Origin: Flectonema sp. DT1601
Lineage: Eukaryota; Euglenozoa; Diplonemea; Diplonemida; Diplonemidae
Length of the DNA stretch: 64,000 nucleotides
Reading direction: 5' to 3'
Assembly: GCA_964019425.1 (NCBI GenBank)
Contig: OZ025795.1
Location: 934,001-998,000, forward strand
Shown: in pieces, positions 32,707-43,600 of the stretch
How the letters are laid out: the number at the start of each line of letters is the position of its first letter
How positions within the stretch are numbered: the stretch's first letter is position 1
Translations under genes and position numbers: made by a program
Notes under the pieces: generated by a model
Told to the model about the DNA's origin: nothing
The model's input: the letters and a program-made list of their open reading frames with translations, nothing else
Database searches by the model: none

Positions 32707-33579
32707 CTACATGTGTTGGGCCTGGTGTGGAACGTTAACAACGACGTACTGCTGCTGACCCATCATGGGCTGTGGTGCACAAAAGCCAGCCTGTTGAAAT
32801 GGCATGACCGATGGCGACAACAGAAAGAACTGCTGTTGCTGTTGCTGCTGTGGTTGCTGTTGCTGCGGCTGCTGCTGAATAGGTGCAGGAACCTGAACCG
32901 GCTGAACAAGTGGTTGCTGCAGAGGAGACAATACCTGAATAGTACGAGGCTGGTAGAATACATGTTGTGGAGTTGGAGTAGTTGGAGGAGTTCCAAGAAC
33001 AGACATAGTCTGGACGCTGCTGTCTAAATCAGTTGGGGCCTCAGTATCTGTCGAGAATGATGAACTTGGGGTTGTCTTAACATTTACGAAATGATGTGGA
33101 ATTGTACCACATGAAGACTTGTTGGTATCAAGTAGAATTCCATTAACATTGTTCTGCTCCTGAAGACTGATCATTTTCTTCCAAGCCTTTCTTCTCTTGC
33201 TCTGGACTCTGTAGATGTGAACGTTCTCACACTTGGATCCTAATTCACATCCTCCGGCAAAGTGCTCAGGACACTTGCTGTGCCACTCCAAGTTGGTTCT
33301 CCAGGTGCTTAGGCAAACACGGCACTGAAGGTACACCTCAGTTCCGGTCATACGGCTGACACGAACCCATTCGTTGTGTCCACAAGCAGCTTCCTTAGAA
33401 ACCGACCAGGTACTGAAGTCTCTCGCAACCTGATCATCTTCTAACAATGGAGGACACTCGTCATCAGCATCTTCAATATCGAGTGGTGGCAGTGATACCT
33501 GAGGTGGGCTTACAACTTCCCGAATGACAGGTGACAGAACCATTGAAGGCGACAAAATGGTGTTTGGTGAGAAAGTCAT
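32707..33579 (-). CDS. CCCH zinc-finger protein with Gln-rich tail, probable RNA-binding regulator
   Basis: A 290-aa protein. I use the ATG at 33577-33579 because an acceptor (ACACACATACCTTTAG) sits 5 nt upstream; the frame continues to an ATG at 33657 but through that acceptor. The N-terminus is Pro/Ser-rich with an acidic patch (DIEDADDECPPLLEDD). A Cys/His cluster follows: C66-H67 and C86-x2-C89 (QCRVCLSTWRTN), then a CCCH finger C103-x7-C111-x5-C117-x3-H121 (KCPEHFAGGCELGSKCENVH), then a basic helix (QSKRRKAWKKM). The C-terminal half is Ser/Thr/Pro-rich with a poly-Gln block (about 236-250). CCCH fingers of this spacing bind single-stranded RNA in many eukaryotes, and paired Cys-x2-Cys plus CCCH modules with Gln-rich tails are common in protist post-transcriptional regulators. 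RNA binding is inferred from the family. Probably cytoplasmic or nuclear; no signal peptide. Confidence 0.75.
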   Translation of the reverse strand: MTFSPNTILSPSMVLSPVIREVVSPPQVSLPPLDIEDADDECPPLLEDDQVARDFSTWSVSKEAACGHNEWVRVSRMTGTEVYLQCRVCLSTWRTNLEWHSKCPEHFAGGCELGSKCENVHIYRVQSKRRKAWKKMISLQEQNNVNGILLDTNKSSCGTIPHHFVNVKTTPSSSFSTDTEAPTDLDSSVQTMSVLGTPPTTPTPQHVFYQPRTIQVLSPLQQPLVQPVQVPAPIQQQPQQQQPQQQQQQQFFLLSPSVMPFQQAGFCAPQPMMGQQQYVVVNVPHQAQHM

Positions 33580-33769
33580 TTTAACTAAAGGTATGTGTGT
33601 AAAATACAAAGTGCTGAGAGGGGAAATGATTTTACGACCAAACATAATAAAATTCACACTAACGACTGCTGTACACCCACACCTCAGCCTACAGGGTAAG
33701 CCTGTAAACCGAGAAAGGTGCTTCAGATAATATACGACATGAATATCGGTTGTGTAACAATCACCTATT

Positions 33770-33795
33770 TTTTATTTTATTTTATTTTATTTCTT
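33770..33795 (+). repeat. (TTTTA)n short tandem repeat
   Basis: About five TTTTA units upstream of the CCCH gene. Confidence 0.75.
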
Positions 33796-33976
33796 TTCCC
33801 CCCCTCCAGAACGCTTTTCCAACTTAGAATATCTAACAAGATTGTAACATGAATCCCTTGTCTCAATCAAAAGAGTTTAGCGAAGACACCTCCCCCTCCA
33901 ATTGTCTTCTCAGAATATTACGAAGGAGCCGACACGACTTTACATATCATATCGTTCCCTAATTCTAAAGTCTCAC

Positions 33977-34075
33977 CCAGTCGTAAATGATGATGATGCT
34001 TCCTGTTGTTTGGATCGTATGGAGTTTCGTGGTGTCTTCCGGAGGTAGCCTGAGTAGGCATTTACTTATAAGATG
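33977..34075 (-). CDS. candidate internal exon, 33 codons
   Basis: Minus strand, between CTGTTTTTTACTCCCCGTCAAACAG (tract and AG) and TGG|GTGAGA. Exactly 33 codons in phase 0: HLISKCLLRLPPEDTTKLHT, then IQTTGSIIIIYDW. The same frame is open upstream to another acceptor (ACAAAACAG, exon end 34151), adding LTGIMKCQQKFDECDF. Balanced composition, no family recognised. Confidence 0.4.
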
Positions 34076-34472
34076 CTGTTTGACGGGGAGTAAAAAACAG
34101 AAAAAATCACATTCATCAAACTTTTGTTGGCACTTCATGATTCCGGTCAAACTGTTTTGTAAGTATGTGATATTATAAAAAGTAATACGAAAACTAAGGT
34201 AGAATCCTATCGCTTGTTTTTAGAGCATGTATTTGACGAATGGCTTTCAAAATTCCCCACTTAATAAAGACGAACGAATGCAGTGAAGAATTTTAAAAAG
34301 GTCAAAAACAGCCCCACACTTTTCGCAAGTATCATTATTCATATTTTAGATCGTTCAATAAGAATGCATTATTAAAGGATTGGAGAAGTCAAAAAAAAGA
34401 AAAAAAGAAACGGGTTCTTGGAATTGGGTCCTTGCTGTCCAAAGGCAGGATCCACACCAGCACAGAAATCTG

Positions 34473-34560
34473 CTAAAAGGGATCCGTAGCGGGATTCGAA
34501 CTGGAGAGCACATCATACAGCATATCCCGCACCTGAGACACGAGTCTAGCAGGGTCAAAA
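34473..34560 (-). CDS. candidate terminal coding piece
   Basis: The minus-strand frame reads FDPARLVSQVRDMLYDVLSS, then SNPATDPF and a stop. Upstream is a run of 16 A on the minus strand, and in the neighbouring phase a frame starting MAQKTSKKKNSDFEKKK. A length error in the A run could join the two into one short protein, but that is speculation. Confidence 0.3.
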
Positions 34561-34930
34561 AGATTTTTTTTTTTTTTTTTCAAAATCACTATTTTTCTTT
34601 TTACTGGTTTTTTGGGCCATCGTCGTGATGTAAAAAAAATGCCTCGAGAAAGAATCCAAATTTCGTTTCTGTAATCCTGAGAGACTATTCTCTCAACCCC
34701 AGCAGGGGAGTGCTGAAGCTGCAACTATCCACTCAGGAAGCAGGCTGAGTTAGGTTATGTGTCCCTTCAGAGAAAACAAGAAGGGTCGTTGTTTCCAGGG
34801 CGATATTTTTTGGTGTTGCTTTGTGGGTTCTCGTTTAGCATCGTTGGGTTCTTTATTTCGAATGGATAAAGGAAGAAATCAGTGGGGTGACACCTAGCAG
34901 GAGAACAACAATGGAAAGGGAAAAGCTTAC

Positions 34931-35001
34931 TTTTAGCAGTTCACTTGCTTTTCGACCATTCTCACTTATCAAACGTCTCCCTCGTTGCTCGGCTGCAATC
35001 T
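34931..35001 (-). CDS. candidate internal exon
   Basis: A 71-nt minus-strand segment between TTTTTTTTAG and AAAA|GTAAGCTTTT. It reads IAAEQRGRRLISENGRKASE and LLK with a helical, charged pattern. The other two frames contain stops or odd composition. No family recognised. Confidence 0.35.
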
Positions 35002-35162
35002 CTAAAAAAAAGTAACGTCAAAAGTAACGTCAAAAGGGAATGGAATGAAGGATCAGAGAGAGAGCAAGCATGGAGTGTAGTTACTTTTACCTTTGCTTGT
35101 TCGTAGCTCACTATTATTTATTTATTTATTTACGAAGCCTAGGAAGCTAAAATTTAATAAAA

Positions 35163-35215
35163 GTTCAACAGGGTAACAGTTAGATCGCTACCAGCCAACT
35201 GTGAGAGAGAGAGAC
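35163..35215 (+). repeat. dispersed repeat family B, short copy
   Basis: Shares GGTAACAGTTAGATCGCTAC with the copies at 35799 and 37362 (which have TTATATCGCTACCAGC). Confidence 0.6.
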
Positions 35216-35798
35216 CGACGATTAGTGGAGCACTTTTATAATGAACATAAAAATAACTATGTTGTTATGCGAAGGTGGAAACTGAAAGGTCCAGATGGTG
35301 AATAAAAGCCAAACAAAAAAAGAAATCAGAGGTTTCAAACATCTGGAGAAGCTCACGGGTGAGACTCTCAGATGACTAAAAATAAATGATTTACCGCAAA
35401 GAAATAAAAAGAGTATCCCTAAAGCCTAACCAACAGTGATCCATATGTTTTTCTACTATTCCCACCAGTGAGGTAAGTCGAGGTAACGAGTTTTTTAAAA
35501 AATATATATATTAAAAAAAAAGAAGGAGAGGAAGCAACAAGTATGTTCTTATATTCCTACGTAGTCATAATATGAGATTATTTAAATATTGTCATTTGAG
35601 AAAAAATAAGATGGTGAAAACGTAGTTTCAGTATGCTCTTGGGACTTTTATTCCAAGTTTCATGTATTAAAGTCAATAATTCCTATGTAATGGAAGTTAC
35701 CAAAATATTATTTTATTCATTTGTTTGAGATTTTCGCTATTGGAGGGTCCAATAATTCCATTTTCGCTATTCAGTATGAGAGCCAAAAGTCAGGAAAA

Positions 35799-35925
35799 GC
35801 TCAACAGGGTAACAGTTATATCGCTACCAGCAACCGTGAGCCTCTCACAGACGATAAGAGACATAGAATAACCTGAAACAAATGACTACCTAAACCCACC
35901 TCCCACGCGAGCAGACTTAATTGGA
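35799..35925 (+). repeat. dispersed repeat family B, copy
   Basis: About 125 nt. It matches 37362-37452 closely in blocks: GTAACAGTTATATCGCTACC, CAGCAACCGTGAG, CATAGAATAACCTGA and ATGACTACCTAAACCCACC, ending near GAGCAG. About 20 extra nt lie in the middle of this copy. Confidence 0.7.
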
Positions 35926-36214
35926 GAGAACCAAAAAAAAAAAAAAAAAAAAAAAAAAAAGGTACATAAAGGAATTGAAGGTATGTATCTCATAATGTGC
36001 CTAATATGCCATAAAGAAAAAAAAAATAAAAATAAAAATAAAATTTAAAATTTAAAATAAAATTCCTGTAACTACGTTGCTATCGCTGCATTACAAAACA
36101 GAAAAGAATTGGCGTGGGGTAAATTAGATCAACCCAGCTTCAGAATAGCTGTAGTAATTATTTCGTTGGTGTAGGGGAAACAGAGTAAATTTATTTTCTT
36201 CTTCTTCATTCTCT

Positions 36215-36353
36215 TCATCTCTTTTCTACTATACTAAGGTGAAGACAATGACACGTATCAGTAATACATGAAAGTGGATTGATAGAAGTTTCCACCCTTC
36301 CATAATTCTCAAACATGGTGTAGGGATCAGAAACACGCAAAAATGCAAATACA
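36215..36353 (-). CDS. candidate terminal exon, 45 residues
   Basis: The minus-strand acceptor ATTTTTTTTTTTTAG is followed by VFAFLRVSDPYTMFENYGRV, then ETSINPLSCITDTCHCLHLS, ending IVEKR and a stop at 36215-36217. An internal GTGTCA could act as a donor at about 36249. Composition is clearly coding-like, no family recognised. Confidence 0.4.
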
Positions 36354-36504
36354 CTAAAAAAAAAAAAATTTTATCTTTTTCTTTCCCCTGCACAGTCAGA
36401 TGGGGAAAGATTAATATTGCAAAGGGAAAAGAAAACTCCTTCCACCCCCGTTTTAAAAAAAGCAACAGAAAGGCTGCTTAATATCCGTGGATAGAACGCA
36501 ATGG

Positions 36505-36839
36505 TTAACGAAACAAAAAACCACCAAAAGGAAGACGGATATTAGTAAGACATTTTTTTTTTTTTTTTTGTATTTTCAATTTTGTTTTTTTTTTGTTTCG
36601 TTTTTTCTTAAGACAGATAAACAAGTAGCAGTTGGTGTTGACCAGAAAGCACAAAACATCAAAAATAAAAAGAAAAAAAGCAAAACAAAATAATAATAAT
36701 GCACTGACTGCAGCGACACCGATATGAAATAGCTGTCTTAGCCAGTTGGCTACGTCCGGCACTGATGACTGTGGGGGATCTGGGAAACCCGCACCAGCAG
36801 AGGATCCAATCACAGAAATTGTCTTTTTTGTTGCTTCGG
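36505..36839 (-). CDS. candidate terminal exon of a tail-anchored membrane protein
   Basis: The acceptor GTAGATCCTTCCAG on the minus strand opens a frame EATKKTISVIGSSAGAGFPD, then SVPDVANWLRQLFHIG, followed by a hydrophobic segment (VAAVSALLLFCFAFFLFIF) and a Lys-rich end. The first half has balanced composition, but the last 60 codons run through T/A-rich DNA, so the real end may be a splice donor instead. No family recognised. Confidence 0.35.
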
Positions 36840-37361
36840 CTGGAAGGATCTACTACCTTACTCCGAGATTTGAACAAACAGGTTGAAAAAAAAAAAAGAG
36901 AGAAGAAAAAAAAAAAAAACGAATAAAGACAATATCTGTTAAGGATACAGCGAACCATAACTTAACTTGGCTTTTTTTTTTTTTTTTTTTTTTTTTTGAA
37001 AACCGCTGTTCAGGAGTGGCACGTGGTATTCGGCATCAACATAGGGGATTTATTAATAGCAGCTGAAAGGTATTATATTGACAGCCAGATTTGGCCGAAC
37101 CTTTAATTTAATTTTAGCTTTTGTTTCAAGTTGGCTTCATTTAATTACAAATATCAAATTATCTCTGAGTCGTTTTTTTTTTTTTTTTTGAAACGCAAAC
37201 AAATAAATTCTTGAGGGGGGAAATACGTCCATTATCCCCGCTAACTCATTTTGATCTGCTGAAGATTTCTTTGTTTTTAATCTGATCGACCGCAGTCGAA
37301 GAGACAGAAACTTCGATGGTTATTAAAATTATTTATAGCCTAGGGGTCCCGGAAAAGCTCG

Positions 37362-37452
37362 AGGTAACAGTTATATCGCTACCAGCAACCGTGAGACTCT
37401 CACATAGAATAACCTGACACAAATGACTACCTAAACCCACCGCCCGTGTGAG
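37362..37452 (+). repeat. dispersed repeat family B, copy
   Basis: About 91 nt matching 35799-35925 (see that entry), in the same orientation and 1.5 kb away. Confidence 0.7.
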
Positions 37453-38599
37453 CAGTGTCAGAGACGGCTGATAACGCCGATTTTCGTCAAGGTTCAAATT
37501 CATGATGATTTTTTTTTTTTTTTTTTGAATATCTGTAAATCTTTCTAATTTAACTGAGACACGAACATCTCTCTCATTCTCTCTCTCTTTTTAATAAATA
37601 ATGCATTTTTGACGTCTAAAAGAAAATGGTATTTAAAAAAAAAAAAAAAAAAAAAAAAAACTATTCAGATAAGCCTTATGTATTTTGTTGATCACAGACA
37701 GTATTACAGGAGACACAGGGGAAATAGATAACATTTTTTGACCATAATAAATAAACGGGCTCTCTCAAACTGAAAAAGAAAAACAAACAAACAAACAAAC
37801 ACAAGCGTTAGATTTCTCTTACCAAGAAATCACTCTCGTAGCACTACTTTTTCAAGATTAGGTTTTTTTTAGGAAACGAAGAAATACATCTTTTAAAAAA
37901 AAAAAAAAAAAAACATTCCTTACATACATAATATTATGATCAAGAGTAAGAAAACAAGGATGGGGAAGGGGATTTAATACTATACGAAAAGATCTATCTG
38001 GGAAGACTACTACAGGTCTTTGCACAAAAAATAAAAACAATAAAAGTAAGGATGAGGGGTGGGGGTGGGTAAGGGTACATCATCGGTCCCAAAGAAAACA
38101 TCTGAAATCTGTTTAGCGACTCTGAATTAAAGGGGGCAGAATTGTCACTTTACATTGTTGATGTGCCAGAAAAAAACAGGGTGAAATAATCCTAATTAAC
38201 TGCACAGGGTAGAAAGACCTCACGTAGCTTGATGTTCGGAAACCATAAATAACCCAACCAGTGGCGGGAAGAAATCCAGAAAAAGAAAAAAAGAATTGAC
38301 CTTACCGAGATAATTAAACTAAAAAAATGGTTCTTTTTTTTGTTTGTTTTTGTGCACGAAAACCGCTTACAACTACACTGCGAATGCTAAAGGGGACAAC
38401 GCATGCAGTGTACATCGTTTTTTTTTTTTTTTTTTTTTTCTATCTTACGGTAAACTTATAAATATTTAGTCGAGGATAAAAAAAAAAAAAATAAATTAAC
38501 TTGTGTCAGGGTCAACACGCAAAGAATCGCGTGCTACCAACCTGAGCACAGAGCAGAAAAGACTCGGGAAGGGGGGTAACTGTTTAATGAACTCACTTA

Positions 38600-38690
38600 C
38601 AGTGATATGAATACTTGTATCAAAGTTAGCTAATATAAACAATTAGTAATTTATGATACAGCTGACTAGAGGGTATGATGGATGAGGGTG
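38600..38690 (+). repeat. dispersed repeat family A, diverged copy
   Basis: Matches the start of 39032-39110 loosely (TTGTATCAAAGTTAGCTAAT, AATTAGTAATTTATGA, then ACAGCTGACTAGAGG). AT-rich, so homology is moderate. Confidence 0.45.
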
Positions 38691-38869
38691 AGAGGCAACA
38701 TACTTTGTCAGAAACATATCCCCCATGGGTACGTTCCAACGATACTACGTAAATACAAATAAACTATCAGAAAATTGAAATCAAATCAAAAAAAAAAAAG
38801 AAAGAAAAAAAACTGGATATAAAAAAAAGCGAAGTGCCTACTAATTAAAAGGGTCAGAAGAGTAATCAG

Positions 38870-38901
<32 letters not shown>

Positions 38902-39031
38902 TCAGCAACAGCGATTCTCATCAACGACTAGCGAACAGAGAACAGCTCAAACCTGAATCCAAAAGGAATAGTAGTTGTGGTTCACGGGGGTCACGAAAGA
39001 AAGAAAGAAAAAGAGTGGGGGGAAAAAAGTT

Positions 39032-39110
39032 AATATTGTTTGATTATATTTATAAAGACATAAATACGTATTGTATCAAAATTAACTAATATCAACGATT
39101 AGTAATAAAT
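39032..39110 (+). repeat. dispersed repeat family A, copy
   Basis: Aligns by eye to 63826-63915: TGTTTGATTATATTTAT is identical, followed by AAATA, GTATTGTA and an ACAGTGA block in the same order and spacing. Confidence 0.6.
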
Positions 39111-39649
39111 GACAGTGACTAAAGGTATTGCTCGTATAGGTGAGCTGATCAATGCCATGCAAACATCTCTTATTCCGTATTGTCATTCAGTACAGTACGG
39201 AATCGCGGTGACAATGAATCAGTTTTTAATATTGCTTGTGAAGGAAAAAATAAAGAAAAGAAAATAACGAATTTGTTGATTAGAAGAAACGTATCCACAA
39301 ATACGATTTTTTTTTTTTTTTTTTTGAACGAGAAAAGAAAGGGGAAACAAAAAAATAACGAATCCCCCGTGACAGTTGTTTTGCACGCAAGCAGATTTGT
39401 CTGGGGGGCTGCAAAAATAGAAAAAAGTTCCAACCACCAGACAAATCGACGACTCACTGAGAGTGTTTTCAAAAACGACATTAAACGCGTTGGCTCAAAA
39501 AAGAAAAGAAAAGAAAAGGGAAAACCCATCCGTGTAGGGTACCGAAAGCAGGGCCAACCTGCTTCAGTAACATAGTAACCTGATTACCGCTAGGGACCAT
39601 TCACTATTTCTTCAAGTGAATGTCTCTATAATGGGAATGGGACACCTAC

Positions 39650-40376
39650 CTACACACTTAACATGTCATTGCAGTTTGGACACATGATGACTCCCTGTTT
39701 TGAGTTAGTTTATAATGTCTTCATCAGGTGATGATAATAATTCTATAAAAGTATATTCACACACCTCACCAACACGAGCTGTGAATCGTTTAATACAGAA
39801 ACAGCATTCAAAAATTTGTTCTCCTCGTGCTCGAAGTCGATGTGCATAACCCTCACTCTCGTCGACGTCTTTTTCAAGCTTCGGGATTTGATCAGCCTTT
39901 ATCGAGTCAGCAGCAGTAGGAACTGGTGGCTGTGGTCGCGGCTGCGGCTGAGGTTGAGGCTGCGGCTGAGGCTGAGACTGCGGCCGTGGCTTAGCTTCCT
40001 CCTTTGGAGCCGGCAGAATTGGGGTCTGAGTGATAATCGGAAATCTTGCTGGAGGTTGAATTGCAGCAGGTTGTTGTAATTGTTGTTTTATAGTTTGAGT
40101 CTGGTACTGTATAGGCTGAGGTGGGATTATATGCTGCATCTGTTGAACACCAGGAAGAGGATGTTGTAATTGCTGCAACTGCTGTTGAACTTGCCCACCT
40201 TGTTGAGTGATGTACGGAATTCCACTCTGAGCAACTCCTTGAGGAATCTGTAGAGGCTGCGTATGTTGTAATAACTGCCCCTGTTGCATTGCAATCATAT
40301 TTTGCAGAGTTGGTCCCGTAGCTGGCTGGAAATGCCCTCCGCCAGCAACCAAAGGCATCGACTGCATAGTATTCAT
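39650..40376 (-). CDS. Gln/Pro-rich protein ending in a C2-C2 zinc ribbon (two exons)
   Basis: Exon 1 is 40376-39765 and exon 2 is 39694-39650, 657 nt and 218 aa when joined. The start is the ATG at 40374-40376, 14 nt after an acceptor (ATTATTTTTTCTTTAG). The body is low complexity: Met/Gln-rich at the N-terminus, then Gln/Pro tracts and a PQPQ dipeptide run, an acidic patch (KLEKDVDESEG), and a C-terminal module FECCFCIKRFTARVGE. Read unspliced, the frame would run on to EYTFIELLSSPDEDIIN. Removing a 70-nt intron (GAG|GTGTGTG ... CAAAACAG|GGA) gives instead GVIMCPNCNDMLSV and a stop, completing C-x2-C-x(n)-C-x2-C. That completion is the main support for the intron. Likely a nucleic-acid- or protein-binding regulator. 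The exact family is unknown. Confidence 0.65.
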
Positions 40377-40690
40377 TAAGGGGAGTTTTTCTAAAGAAAA
40401 AATAATAATTAAACCACAATTCACATGAAAATGATTTCTTCTATATCGTCTCCGAGAAGTGTTGCATAGCAATATTAAAACTTCCTTTTCGTAACGAACA
40501 GGTAGTCAAAATCAGTTTTGAATAAAAAGAATTCAAATAAATAAAAATAACAAAACCCGACAAAAAACATTTTTTTTTTTTTTTTTTACAATTTGAAAAA
40601 ATTGTTAATTCTTTTTTTTTTTTTTTTTTTTTTTAAATGTTAAATCTAACACGTATTAATAACCAAAGTGTAAATTTAAAAAGAAAACAG

Positions 40691-43600
40691 CTATTCAGTA
40701 ATTGAAGCGAACAGAAACGGATTACCAACCGTTAATTCCCTCCTAAGACTATCTTCACGATACGAAGAGGGGAACTCCAGAGTAATGCAATGTTTAGGTT
40801 TCGATTTAATACCAGCGAGTGCAGAATAAGAAACTGCAGACAACACCAATGGAATTTCTAAAGTAAAAGTACTCGCCTGGCATATGACAGAGTCTGATAA
40901 AATAAATATGTCAAGAGAAGGGGAGATATCATTACTTGATGATGGTAGTGCAATTGTTCCAGCATCCCAACTCGCAGATCCAAGCTGGACACCCATCAGT
41001 GATATCACTCCACTTTCTTCTATGTCAGTAACATTATCGGCCAAAGCACCAACATACCCACTTAGTCTGCATGTGAATGCTGCAACAACTGCTTGTGGAT
41101 TTGTGAAAGCTGGCAGCCATATGTACCTTCTCCGATCTACAGGTGTCATGTCTGCAAGTGATTGAAAATAACAACTTCTTTTATACAACACCTGTATAGC
41201 ACATCTGAGAGGTGCACCTTTGTAAGCCATGGGTTCAAAATGAGTTGGCAACGCTTCTAAGAAACCCTCAGGTACGGACCTCATATGTGCAGTTGTCTGC
41301 ATTTGATCCGACTCGTTGTATTCTCTAGCTTTCCTTAAGGCTCGCATTATTTTATTTATCTGCTTGTTGTGAACTTCAATCTCATTTTCAATAATTACGA
41401 TTTCCTTTCCACTCTTCTGAACAACTTCTGGTACGTCAGTTGTGAGCATCTCCGTGGACTTGGAAGTGCTTGCCGCTGGTTTAACCCGGACAGTGTATGA
41501 AGTTATGTCAAGTTCAGCTTCGTGAACAACTTCATCATCAGACTTATGATGATCGGAATCGCGATTACAAATATTATTAATTAAAACATTTGATTTATGA
41601 TTGTGTTGATATTTGATTACCCCAATAGGAAGACCATATAACTGTGAAGTGAACTCCGATGACTTCGGAAACGACATCGCGTATCGAAAATGTTCTGCTC
41701 GATCATTACACTGCGGAACAGCAAATTCCGGATATGACGACGACGTTTGAAGATCCAATAAATAAATAAATAATTGTGACAACCTATCACCTTCCAACTC
41801 TGTTAAACAAGAACCATAAATAATATCTTGCAACACGTGTGAAACAACCCAAAGATCCTGATCTGCCTTACTATTGGATTGATAATTTGTTTGCAACAAT
41901 GTTACCAACGATGCCAACTCTGAAGAAACCCATGCTGGCTGCTCTTCAAACTGATACACAACGTTAGACAGTTCTCGTCTGTATAACAACACAGCATGAA
42001 AGACTGTACATACTCGTAGTAACTTTACATACACAGATCGATTTTTCTTTTCTGTAACAGCTCTACTCTGTGAAGCACTACTAATCTCCATTGAGATACC
42101 CGTCGTGGACTGAACAGAGTAGCGTGTTGGGTCCAGAGGACCAAATTCGAATGCAGATCGGAGATGAGCTCTGATAGAAGCTGGTTCTTCAATAATTATT
42201 TTATAACTCGTTGATACGAGTGATTGAGGAAGAGTTGGTGGACATCCGTTACTCAAATCAAGAAATATACGAAATCTCTCATCAGTTTTATTACCGTGAC
42301 CATGAACTCTCAAATCATACAAACTTCTTAACAAAACACTAAATTCACATTCTGTATAATTACAACAGTTCTGTAGTAGTAGCCAAGTGCCTTCCATGTC
42401 TGATGTCGATTCAGAACCTTTTGAATACTTTTTTATTTTATTAGAAATACCATTCACATCATTTTCTCTTGGTACCAAAACAACTGCACAACCCCCTAAA
42501 TATGCAGCCATTCGTTCAAGTGTATGTACCACTCCACTGGAATTATCAGTTGGGGTTACCGACGTTAAGAGAATTGGTACAAAGGAAGCACCTCCTTTCG
42601 GAAATAATAATTCTTTAAGTGATTGCATTGTTTGAAGTTCTGATGAAAGACCAGAACGTGACTCAGATGTTGTTCGATTTGATGGTAGTTTTCCTTTTAG
42701 AGGAAAGACGCTTTGAAAACGAGTTGAAATCCCTCCAATTGATTTTCGAAAAGTTGAATCCCCGTCTTTCAGAGGAAGGGTGTGAATACGTACACTAGAT
42801 TCTCCCATTTTTTGACTAACACTCAGTGAACGAACGTCTGATCCAACTTCTGATATTTTTATTTCTTGTTCTACGTCACTGCCATCGCTGACTAAACCAC
42901 TTTCAACTTCTTGAAACTTTTGAATGTCAGAACTCCGTAAAACTTTACTCGGTTGAGTAACTTCACCCATAGAGAAGTGTGGATTGTCATCAACGTATAT
43001 CTGAATAGCTTCCTCTAAAAGATCAGGTCTAACGTTTTTTATCAAAATAATGATTTGAAACAAACTGAGTGACATGGGAATTGAAAGTGACCGACACAAG
43101 TCCTCATGATAAACATCTGAATCGGTATTGAAAAATGAATCCCATGATTCTGGTGAGGTTCTCATTTTATTTTGGAGATCACTGAGGCTGGGACACCTAT
43201 CAATGCATTCATTAGACAGTAAGCAGACGGAGTTCCATTGTTGAGGTGTCGCTGATAAGATTAGTGGTGGTTTTTGTGATACATCGTCACTGAACGTGGT
43301 AGTGAATAAATTTAATTCATCTGCTTGAACACTCCCCGCATCAATATCAGCTTGAACCACGACGAAGAATAAAAATGAAAGTCGATGACCATTTAGTACG
43401 GACAAACCACATCCAATTGTCGAGAATAAGACTTTATAAATCGCTTCTTTATAGAATGCTTTCTCACTCTCCCATGAAGCTTGTAACGAAGCTGATAATG
43501 ATCCTCTGGTGCTTAGGATTGCGGCCGAGTCTATGCGATTGAAATCTGATCCTTGAACAGTGCCTATCTGTGATTCCCTTTTTATGATGGAAGAGTCAAC

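Larger units (their letters stand above)
33585..39649. other. 6-kb AT-rich stretch with exon-like pieces and dispersed repeats
   Basis: Minus-strand exon-like pieces lie at 33977-34075, 34473-34560, 34931-35001, 36215-36353 and 36505-36839, and two repeat families have several copies here. Between 37.5 and 39.0 kb I see mainly homopolymers and simple sequence. The island at 39340-39560 has frames on both strands and no clear choice. Confidence 0.5.

Noticed and set aside
34480-34560. tRNA or tRNA-derived element (GGGATTCGAACT resembles a reversed B box)
   Set aside because: No cloverleaf can be formed: the T-stem and acceptor stem do not pair. The same bases lie in a coding-like minus-strand frame.
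36700-36840. SINE with an ATT-rich tail on the minus strand
   Set aside because: The segment has a good acceptor and a balanced open frame, and shares only a few bases with 34450-34480, so an exon is the simpler reading.
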